Positions 1 through 5,352 of a DNA stretch of 5,352 bases are shown here, in pieces. Under the pieces are notes generated by a model, which made no database searches, was not told where the DNA came from, and saw only the letters and a program-made list of their open reading frames with translations. The stretch is taken from assembly GCA_900762125.1 (NCBI GenBank), contig CAAFFL010000048.1, positions 1 through 5,352 of the forward strand, read 5' to 3'. Position 1 is the first letter of the stretch, and every line of letters starts with the position of its first letter. A program made the position numbers and the translations under genes. Source of the DNA: an uncultured Prevotella sp. GTDB taxonomy: Bacteria > Bacteroidota > Bacteroidia > Bacteroidales > Bacteroidaceae.

Positions 1-575
1 TAGTATAATAGCACCAGCCCCGCCAGCGCGGCATACCCAATCATGTGTATCGGGTTGATCTTCAGCCAGTAGGTCCCGACGAACGTTGCGATGAACAGTG
101 CCACACTGATGCAGAACTGCCAGAGATTCACGCTCGGCACGCCGAAGTTCTCACCATTCATCAGCATCAGCGTCGCGGCGGCGAGCAGGCCCACCACGGC
201 GGGGCGCAGACCGTGGAACACGCTCTGCACGAGCGGCTGCTTCATATACTTCATGAACATCCGGCTGATGAGGATCATCAGGATGAACGACGGCAGCACC
301 AGCGAGAACGTCGAGGTGAACGACCCGAGCATTGCCAGCCATTGGTTGTGGTAGGCGTTCATGATCGACACGTAGCCGCAGTAGGTCGCGGAGTTGATGC
401 CGATGGGTCCCGGCGTCATCTGACTGATGGCAACGATGTTCGTGAACTCCGCGCTCGACAGCCAGTGATGACTCACCACCGTCTCTCGCTGGATGAGCGA
501 GAGCATGCCGTAGCCGCCACCGAAGCCGAAGAGGCCGATCTCGAAGAACGTGATGAAGAGCTGCAGGAAGATCAT
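1..575 (-). CDS. Short-chain chromate transporter (CHR family), second subunit of the pair; 3' end at window edge
   Basis: This is a polytopic inner-membrane protein of the CHR (ChrA-type) family. In this family, short proteins encoded as adjacent pairs are thought to act together to export chromate by the proton motive force; the substrate here is inferred from family only. The reading frame gives 191 residues from the ATG at 575. Family marks are the glycine-rich GFGGGYGM at residues 17-24, Q52 followed by TPGPIGIN at 54-61, LPS at 94-96 and LRPAVVGLL at 123-131, with hydrophobic stretches roughly at 88-107, 122-138, 153-168 and 174-191. The start overlaps the upstream gene's stop as ATGA (572-575), which suggests translational coupling. 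The last full codon is a Tyr, and the next two bases read TA, so a stop codon probably straddles the edge; about 191 residues suits a short CHR protein. It resembles its neighbour around the GGGY and RPAVV motifs, consistent with an old duplication. Confidence 0.88.
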   Translation of the reverse strand, partial: MIFLQLFITFFEIGLFGFGGGYGMLSLIQRETVVSHHWLSSAEFTNIVAISQMTPGPIGINSATYCGYVSIMNAYHNQWLAMLGSFTSTFSLVLPSFILMILISRMFMKYMKQPLVQSVFHGLRPAVVGLLAAATLMLMNGENFGVPSVNLWQFCISVALFIATFVGTYWLKINPIHMIGYAALAGLVLLY

Positions 576-1135
576 CGTTTGATATATTTACCGTAGACGT
601 ATCCGCCGATGCCGGCGGCGATGATGATATAGATGGGGTTCACACCCAACAGCCAGATGAGCAGGGCGGAGACGACGGGGATCCACACGGTCGACCATCC
701 GATCTTCGCACTCTTGGCGAGCTTGAATGTCGGTGCGGCGATGAGTGCCACCACGGCGGGACGGATGCCCCGGAACATTGCGGCGATCCACTTCACATCC
801 ATGAACTGGTGGAAGAACATCGCGATCAACAGGATGATGAGGAACGACGGCAGCGCCGTGGCGGTGGTGCAGCACAGTGCGCCCTTCCGTCCGAGGAGCT
901 TATAGCCGATGAACGTCGAGATGTTGATGGCGAAGACGCCCGGACAGCTCTGAGCGATGGCGATGAGATCCAGAAACTCCTCCTTCCCGATCCACCGGTA
1001 GCGGTCGACGACCTCTGCCTCGATGATCGGTATCATGGCGTACCCGCCCCCCAGGGTGAATGCGCCAATCTTAAAGAAGGTCTTGAAGAGCACAGCAGGA
1101 CTAGCTGCCGTGCTCATCGTTGTCGTTTCTGTCAT
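572..1135 (-). CDS. Short-chain chromate transporter (CHR family), first subunit of the pair
   Basis: A 187-residue membrane protein of the CHR family and partner of the overlapping downstream gene. Paired short CHR proteins (for example B. subtilis YwrB/YwrA) correspond to the two halves of long ChrA proteins; chromate export is the family function, but the true substrate in an anaerobic gut-type bacterium is unproven. Visible marks are FTLGGGYAM at residues 26-34, W48 and EEF at 52-54, AQSCPG at 61-66, IGYKLLG at 76-82, LPS at 95-97 and IRPAVVALIAA at 124-134. The usual PGP is PGV here (65-67), whereas the partner keeps PGP. Hydrophobic segments lie at about 56-79, 92-110, 124-137 and 149-181; the C-terminus is basic (KYIKR). 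The start at 1135 is the first ATG in frame. An ATG six codons later (1117) would still leave the whole conserved region and is a possible alternative. No clear ribosome binding site is seen, as is usual in Bacteroidetes. Confidence 0.92.
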   Translation of the reverse strand: MTETTTMSTAASPAVLFKTFFKIGAFTLGGGYAMIPIIEAEVVDRYRWIGKEEFLDLIAIAQSCPGVFAINISTFIGYKLLGRKGALCCTTATALPSFLIILLIAMFFHQFMDVKWIAAMFRGIRPAVVALIAAPTFKLAKSAKIGWSTVWIPVVSALLIWLLGVNPIYIIIAAGIGGYVYGKYIKR

Positions 1136-1147
1136 GATTCAATTATA

Positions 1148-1292
1148 TTATCAAGAATTTAGGAATTTATGAATTACTAGAAAGATGCCTCAAAGCTTCT
1201 TGTTGAATTGTAAGAATTCCAAGAACTTGTTGGTATGCGTAGCACATAGCGTAGCCATTCTAGTAATTCCCTAATTCTTAAATTCTTGATAA
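1148..1292. repeat. Palindromic intergenic element: 35-bp imperfect inverted repeat around a nested hairpin
   Basis: The arms lie at 1148-1182 and 1258-1292. One arm and the reverse complement of the other agree at 31 of 35 positions. Each arm is built from GAATT(T/A) units about 8 bp apart, and the four mismatches lie between these units. Between the arms is a second hairpin, 1197-1225: TTCTTG pairs with CAAGAA and GAATT with AATTC, with a 2-nt bulge and a 5-nt loop. A direct repeat of GCGTAGC occurs at 1237-1243 and 1249-1255. The element nearly fills the gap between the purL stop (1300) and the chr start (1135). It has no coding capacity. It could be a small non-autonomous mobile element, a chromosomal REP-like repeat, or a structured RNA acting on read-through from purL. 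It is not a classical intrinsic terminator, because no U-run follows the outer stem. Confidence 0.75.
1191..1222 (-). promoter_or_regulatory. Weak candidate promoter for the chr gene pair
   Basis: On the minus strand, AAGCTTTG (1198 to 1191) matches the Bacteroidetes -7 pattern TAnnTTTG at all but the first base. A TTG (1222 to 1220) lies 21 bp upstream of it, which is within the expected spacing. The site falls inside the palindromic element and overlaps its inner hairpin, so the match may be chance. No better promoter is visible between purL and the chr start. Confidence 0.22.
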
Positions 1293-1299
1293 AAAAGGA

Positions 1300-4200
1300 T
1301 TACTTGATTTTGTTCTCGATCCACTTCCGTGCATTGACGAACGCCTCAATCCATGGTGTGACGTCGTCCTGAGCGTGATCCTTCGGATACCAGGCGTTCT
1401 GCCAGGGGAAGATGGCGCGCTCGGGATGCGGCATCATCGCCAGATGACGACCGTCGGCGGAGCAGATACCAGCCACGTTGTAGTCGCTGCCGTTGGGGTT
1501 GGCAGGATACTCGGCGTAGTTGTATTTTGCCACGACGTTGTAGTGGTCCTCGGGCTCGGGCAGGTAGAAACGGCCCTCGCCGTGGGCTACCCAGATGCCG
1601 AGCTTGTCGCCGCTCAGCGAGCCCAGCATCACACTGTTGTTCTGTGGGATGCTCAGACCGAGGAACTGACTCTCAAACTTCTGGCTGACGTTGTGCACGA
1701 GGTGGGCGCGGTGCTTATGCTCGGGGTTGATGAGGTTGAGTTCCACCATCAGCTGGCAGCCGTTGCAGATGCCGAGGCTCAGCGTGTCCTCGCGGGCATA
1801 GAACTTATCTAGTGCTTCCTTCGCCTTCGGGTTATAGAGGAAGGCACCGGCCCAGCCCTTGGCAGAGCCGAGGACGTCACTGTTGGAGAAGCCACCGCAG
1901 AAGACGATCATGTTCACCTCCTCCAGCGTCTCGCGGCCACTGATGAGGTCGGTCATCATCACGTCCTTCACCTCGAAACCAGCGAGCCACAGCGTGTAAG
2001 CCATCTCGCGCTCACCGTTCGTACCCTTCTCACGAATGATCGCGGCCTTCGGCCTACTTTGAACTGTGAACTGTGAACTTTGAACTTTATCGTCCTCTTT
2101 CCATCTATCAGGATTTAAACCTAAACTTTCGAACGTACCTTTGAAGCCACCGAGGCGGAACTCCAGCGGCTGCTTCTTATAGTTGAGGTAGCGCTTGCGG
2201 GCCATGCCGTTCATGCTCTGGTCGCGGTCGAGGAGGTAAGAGGTACGATACCAGGTGTCGCGCAGGCTGTTGATGTCAAACTCATGGCTCCAGTCGCCCT
2301 TGACGATGACGATCTTGCGCACGTCGGGCGTGGGGTAGGCAATCTTCGCATAGCCGATGCCATTGTCCTCAAGGAACTCCTTCACCTCTTTCTTATGCGT
2401 GTCGCTGACCTGGATGACGACGCCGGGGTTCTCGGCAAAGAGGGCCTTGACGATGTCGTCATCGGCCACATCGTGCAGGTTGACGTGCAGGCCGCCCTCG
2501 ACATTGCCGAAGGTCATCTCCAGCAGCGTGGTGATCAAGCCACCGGCAGAGATGTCGTGACCGGCCATGATCCATCCCTTCTGGATGAGTTCCTGGATGG
2601 CGTTGAAGCAGTCGGCGAAGTACTCGCTGTTCTTCACCGTCGGCACGTCCGAGCCAATCTTGCCGAGGCTTTGGGCGAAGGCAGAACCGCCGAGGCGCTG
2701 CTCGTCGAAGCTGAAGTCGATATAATATAAAGAGGAGTTGCTGTCGTTGACCATCACGGGGCTCACGGTCTTGCGCACGTCGCTGACCTCAGCGCCAGCG
2801 GTGACGATGACGGTGCCCGGGGCGATGATCTTCTTGCCATCGGGATACTGCTGACTCAGTGACAGCGAGTCCTTGCCCGTCGGCACGTTCAGGCCGAGGT
2901 CGCAGCAGAAGTCACTCAGTGCTTGCACGCCGGCATAGAGGCGGGCGTCCTCACCCTTCTGTGAGCGGCACGGCCACATCCAGTTGGCACTGAGGTTCAG
3001 GTTTTGCACGGGGTAGGGGTGATCCTTATCCGTTGCCACGGGTGCCCAAACGATGTTCGTCAGACTCTCGGCGACACTCAGCACGCTGCCAGCAGCAGGA
3101 TCGGCCAGACCGGCCTGCGGGGCATGACCCAGAGCGGTGGCGATGCCTTCCTTGCCACGATAGTCGAGGGCGACGACGCCGCAGTCAGAGAGCGGCAACT
3201 GGATCTGTCCCTGTGTCTGCTGGCGGGCAATCTTTCCCGTCACGGAGCGGTCGACCTTGTTCGTCAGCCAGTCTTTGCAGGCCACGGCCTCGAGCTGCAG
3301 CACCCGGTCGAGGTATTCGTCGATCTTGTCGGCGCTGTAGGTCACGTCCTCATAGTGGTGCTCCACGGTGACATCCTTCATGATGGTCTTTGGAGAGTGA
3401 CCGAACATCTGTGCCACGTCGAGGTCGAACGGTTTCACGCCGTCGCCCTGCACGAAGCTGAAGTGGGCATCACCCGTGGTCTTGCCGACGACATACAGCG
3501 GGGCGCGCTCGCGCTCGGCGATCTTCTCCACGTGCTCCAGGTGTTTCTGGTCGATGAGCAGTCCCATGCGCTCCTGACTCTCGTTGGCGATGATCTCCTT
3601 GGCGCTCAAGGTCTTGTCACCGATGGGCAACTTGGTCATATCGATCTCGCCGCCACACTCCTCGACAAGCTCTGAGAGACAGTTGAGGTGACCGGCTGAA
3701 CCGTGGTCGTGGATGGAGACGACGGGGTTCGTATCCTCCTCAACAAGGGCACGCACAAGGTTGTAGGCACGCTTCTGCATCTCGGGGTTCGCACGCTGCA
3801 CGGCGTTCAGCTCGATGCCGTTGCTGTAGCGGCCGGTGTCGACGGAGCTCACCGAGCCGCCACCGAGGCCGATGCGGTAGTTGTCACCACCGACGACGAC
3901 GATCTCGTTGCCCTTCTGCGGCTCCTTCTTCAGACAGTCGCGCTTCTTGCCATAGCCCACGCCGCCGGCCAACATGATGACCTTGTCGTAGCCGTAGGTC
4001 TCGGAGTCCTCGCCCTCGGCCTTCTCGCCAGTCTGGGCAACCACAGCGGTGTCGCCCGTGGCGCTCTGGTATTCAAAGGTGAGCACAGAACCAACGATCA
4101 GTGGCTGACCGAACTTGTTGCCGAAGTCGCTGGCGCCGTTCGAGGCCTTGATCAATATCTCTTCCGGACTCTGATAGAGCCAGGGACGCGGAGCAATCTC

Positions 4201-5118
4201 TTCCTCCCAGTCGCGGCCTTTCTCGCCTTCCTTCAGACGGGGGTAGCTGGTCATGTAGACTGCCGTACCGGCGATAGGCCACGAGCCCGTGCCACCGCCC
4301 ATGCGGTCGCGGATCTCGCCACCGGTACCCGTAGCGGCACCGTTGAACGGCTCCACGGTCGTCGGGAAGTTGTGGGTCTCGGCCTTCAGCGAGATGACGC
4401 TCTCGATGGGCTTCACGCGGAACCAGTCGGCGGTGCTCTGGTCCTCGGGGGCAAACTGCTCCACCATCGGGCCCTGGGCGAAGGCGACGTTGTCAGCGTA
4501 GGCACTCAGAATCTTGCCCGGATGCTCCTTCGTGGTCTTCTTGATCATGCTGAAGAGGCTCGACTCGCGCTCCTCACCGTCGATGATGAACGTTCCGCCG
4601 AAGATCTTGTGGCGGCAGTGCTCACTGTTGATCTGGGCAAAGCCGAAGATCTCAGAGTCGGTCAGCGGACGGCCGTTCTGCTTCTCTATCTTGTGGAGGT
4701 ATTCCATCTCTTCCGGACTCAGTGCGAGACCTTCCTCCTCGTTAAACTGCTCGAGGTTCTCGACATGCTTGATGGGCTCGGGCTCGTGGTTCACGGTGAA
4801 GATGGTCTGGTCCAGACCTTTGTACATACGCTGCAGCATCTTGTCGTGCTCGGCATTCTCGTCCTTCACGGGGAAGTATTCCTCGATGCGCTGGATGCCC
4901 TTGAGGCTCATGTTCTGCGTGATCTCAACGGCATTCGTGCTCCACGGGGTAATCATTTCACGACGCGGACCGACAAAGAAGCCGTCAAGCTTCTCGGCCT
5001 TCACAAGTGTGGCGTCGCCGTAGAGCCAACACAGTTCCTGGGTCTCTTGCTCACTGGGCTGATGGTCAATCTCAGTGGCAATGATGTTTTCCTTTGGAGT
5101 CTTAAAGAAAAGAATCAT
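1300..5118 (-). CDS. purL: Phosphoribosylformylglycinamidine synthase, fused large form (FGAM synthase)
   Basis: This cytosolic enzyme converts FGAR, ATP and glutamine to FGAM, the fourth step of de novo purine synthesis. The 1272-residue product is close to E. coli PurL (about 1295) and carries all domains: N-terminal domain (about 1-130), linker with NSEHCRHK (164-171), first synthetase half with SLKAETHNFPTTVEPFNGAA (243-262) and GLGGGSVSS (417-425), second half with GHAPQAGLADPAAGS (664-678), PTGKDS (746-751) and GHDISAGGL (853-861), then a class I glutaminase from about 1022. The glutaminase triad is intact: nucleophile C1118 in GICNGCQ, with H1231 and E1233 in PHPER. The start at 5118 is preferred over the in-frame ATG at 5157, because the latter lies on the promoter -7 box and the N-terminus MILFFKTP matches the Bacteroidales form as I remember it. 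The oddity is a repeat-encoded insert at residues 1011-1021, just before the glutaminase. No defect is seen. Confidence 0.98.
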   Translation of the reverse strand: MILFFKTPKENIIATEIDHQPSEQETQELCWLYGDATLVKAEKLDGFFVGPRREMITPWSTNAVEITQNMSLKGIQRIEEYFPVKDENAEHDKMLQRMYKGLDQTIFTVNHEPEPIKHVENLEQFNEEEGLALSPEEMEYLHKIEKQNGRPLTDSEIFGFAQINSEHCRHKIFGGTFIIDGEERESSLFSMIKKTTKEHPGKILSAYADNVAFAQGPMVEQFAPEDQSTADWFRVKPIESVISLKAETHNFPTTVEPFNGAATGTGGEIRDRMGGGTGSWPIAGTAVYMTSYPRLKEGEKGRDWEEEIAPRPWLYQSPEEILIKASNGASDFGNKFGQPLIVGSVLTFEYQSATGDTAVVAQTGEKAEGEDSETYGYDKVIMLAGGVGYGKKRDCLKKEPQKGNEIVVVGGDNYRIGLGGGSVSSVDTGRYSNGIELNAVQRANPEMQKRAYNLVRALVEEDTNPVVSIHDHGSAGHLNCLSELVEECGGEIDMTKLPIGDKTLSAKEIIANESQERMGLLIDQKHLEHVEKIAERERAPLYVVGKTTGDAHFSFVQGDGVKPFDLDVAQMFGHSPKTIMKDVTVEHHYEDVTYSADKIDEYLDRVLQLEAVACKDWLTNKVDRSVTGKIARQQTQGQIQLPLSDCGVVALDYRGKEGIATALGHAPQAGLADPAAGSVLSVAESLTNIVWAPVATDKDHPYPVQNLNLSANWMWPCRSQKGEDARLYAGVQALSDFCCDLGLNVPTGKDSLSLSQQYPDGKKIIAPGTVIVTAGAEVSDVRKTVSPVMVNDSNSSLYYIDFSFDEQRLGGSAFAQSLGKIGSDVPTVKNSEYFADCFNAIQELIQKGWIMAGHDISAGGLITTLLEMTFGNVEGGLHVNLHDVADDDIVKALFAENPGVVIQVSDTHKKEVKEFLEDNGIGYAKIAYPTPDVRKIVIVKGDWSHEFDINSLRDTWYRTSYLLDRDQSMNGMARKRYLNYKKQPLEFRLGGFKGTFESLGLNPDRWKEDDKVQSSQFTVQSRPKAAIIREKGTNGEREMAYTLWLAGFEVKDVMMTDLISGRETLEEVNMIVFCGGFSNSDVLGSAKGWAGAFLYNPKAKEALDKFYAREDTLSLGICNGCQLMVELNLINPEHKHRAHLVHNVSQKFESQFLGLSIPQNNSVMLGSLSGDKLGIWVAHGEGRFYLPEPEDHYNVVAKYNYAEYPANPNGSDYNVAGICSADGRHLAMMPHPERAIFPWQNAWYPKDHAQDDVTPWIEAFVNARKWIENKIK
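2054..2088 (-). repeat. Five tandem 7-bp repeats translated within the PurL interdomain linker
   Basis: Read on the minus strand from 2088, the array is AAAGTTC, AAAGTTC, ACAGTTC, ACAGTTC and a degenerate AAAGTAG. It encodes KVQSSQFTVQS plus most of an Arg codon (PurL residues 1011-1022). Because the unit is not a multiple of three, the frame shifts from one unit to the next, so the peptide is not itself a simple repeat, and no stop arises. It sits between the conserved FESLGLNPDRWKED segment and the start of the glutaminase domain (RPKAAIIREKG), where an insert should be tolerated. Repeats of this kind would be expected in spacers, so its presence in an essential gene is unusual. Confidence 0.85.
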
Positions 5119-5154
5119 AATCTCTCTGGTTTTAAGTATACTTATATTTTGTTG

Positions 5155-5186
5155 CAAAGGTACTTCAATTTTTTCTCTCTAACAAC
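5155..5186 (-). promoter_or_regulatory. purL promoter, Bacteroidetes type (-33 / -7)
   Basis: On the minus strand a -33-like GTTG (5186 to 5183) is followed by a 20-bp spacer and then TACCTTTG (5162 to 5155), a full match to the Bacteroidetes -7 pattern TAnnTTTG. Transcription would begin near 5148, giving a leader of about 30 nt before the ATG at 5118. The leader shows no riboswitch-like structure and only a weak purine run (AGAGAG) before the start codon. The box overlaps the upstream in-frame ATG at 5157, which argues against that start. Confidence 0.7.
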
Positions 5187-5247
5187 GTTTCGCCCCTTAA
5201 TCTTTTGCTCATTAACCTTTCAGGGCCGCAAAAATGATAAAAATATG

Positions 5248-5274
5248 TTAGAAGTTTCTAATCCGCAGAAACTT
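5248..5274. promoter_or_regulatory. Possible operator: overlapping dyads between two divergent promoters
   Basis: TTAGAA-GT-TTCTAA at 5248-5261 is a perfect 6-bp dyad around a 2-bp centre. Its right half overlaps a second inverted repeat, AAGTTTCT (5252-5259) with AGAAACTT (5267-5274), separated by 7 bases. The site lies between the -33 boxes of the leftward purL promoter and the rightward promoter, adjoining the latter. The placement suits a regulator binding site, but no regulator is identified and AT-rich spacers yield dyads by chance. Confidence 0.35.
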
Positions 5275-5276
5275 TT

Positions 5277-5308
5277 CTTGCTTTCTTGCGTCTATTATTG
5301 TAGATTTG
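5277..5308 (+). promoter_or_regulatory. Divergent rightward promoter, Bacteroidetes type
   Basis: A -33-like CTTG (5277-5280), a 20-bp spacer and TAGATTTG (5301-5308) match the same pattern and spacing as the purL promoter. Transcription would start near 5315 and run out of the window. The remaining stretch to 5352 holds no start codon with a usable frame, so the gene it serves must begin beyond the edge, after a leader of at least about 35 nt. This implies a gene divergent from purL. Confidence 0.6.
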
Positions 5309-5311
5309 CAC

Positions 5312-5324
5312 AGTAATCATTACT
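5312..5324. promoter_or_regulatory. 13-bp palindrome at the predicted rightward start site
   Basis: AGTAAT-C-ATTACT is a perfect 6-bp inverted repeat around a single base. It covers the expected transcription start of the rightward promoter, a position where a bound repressor would block initiation. This is suggestive only: the motif is short and AT-rich, and no partner protein is visible. Confidence 0.28.
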
Positions 5325-5352
5325 TTTACAACATCGAATATTAACTTAAGGA

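Noticed and set aside
45..596. A 183-codon plus-strand open frame over the second chr gene
   Set aside because: The product is a low-complexity H/E/R-rich string lying opposite a clear CHR membrane protein; it is a frame shadow.
1291..1299. T-rich run just after the purL stop as an intrinsic terminator
   Set aside because: On the minus strand six Ts follow the stop codon, but no GC-rich hairpin precedes them; the only strong structure lies downstream of the run.
2044..2054. GGCC-TTC-GGCC mini-hairpin next to the heptamer array
   Set aside because: It is only 4 bp, inside coding sequence, and explained by the codons for R-P-K-A-A; no evidence of function.
3004..3675. A 223-codon plus-strand open frame, and a similar one at 2284-2730
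   Set aside because: Both lie wholly opposite conserved PurL domains and show no independent family signal or promoter.
5119..5157. An N-terminal extension of PurL starting at the ATG at 5157
   Set aside because: The codon overlaps the -7 box and lies upstream of the predicted transcript start, and the extra 13 residues precede the standard N-terminus MILFF.
3703..5316. A 537-codon open frame on the plus strand opposite purL
   Set aside because: It is antisense to a complete, highly conserved purL. Its translation is a shadow rich in L, V, A and D with no recognisable domain, and long open antisense frames are expected in GC-rich, codon-biased genes.

Overview
The window looks like chromosomal DNA from a member of the Bacteroidales, most likely Prevotellaceae. 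Three things point there. The full-length PurL reads like the Bacteroides/Prevotella form of the protein. Two promoters fit the Bacteroidetes pattern (TTG, about 20 bp, then TAnnTTTG) instead of the E. coli -35/-10 pattern. Start codons lack clear Shine-Dalgarno sequences. Genes are GC-rich, while the spacers are strongly AT-rich.

Layout, left to right. Positions 1-575 (minus) and 572-1135 (minus) encode a tandem pair of short chromate-transporter (CHR family) proteins whose coding regions overlap by an ATGA. The downstream member runs to the window edge, and its stop codon probably straddles position 1. Positions 1136-1299 form an AT-rich spacer almost filled by a 145-bp palindromic element: two 35-bp arms matching at 31 positions, with a second hairpin nested between them. 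Positions 1300-5118 (minus) hold a complete purL, the large fused FGAM synthase of purine synthesis. Its linker between the synthetase and glutaminase halves contains five tandem 7-bp repeats that are translated in frame. Positions 5119-5352 contain the purL leader and promoter, a likely divergent promoter firing rightward out of the window, and two dyads that could be operators. No gene is visible on either strand in that last stretch.

Functionally, purL is a housekeeping gene with its own promoter and a short leader of about 30 nt. The chr pair lies downstream on the same strand with no strong promoter of its own, so it may depend on read-through from purL across the palindromic element, or on a weak promoter inside it. 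No biochemical link between purine synthesis and the transporters is evident. I found no clearly new multi-gene system. The most unusual items are the repeat array inside purL and the structured repeat between purL and the chr genes.
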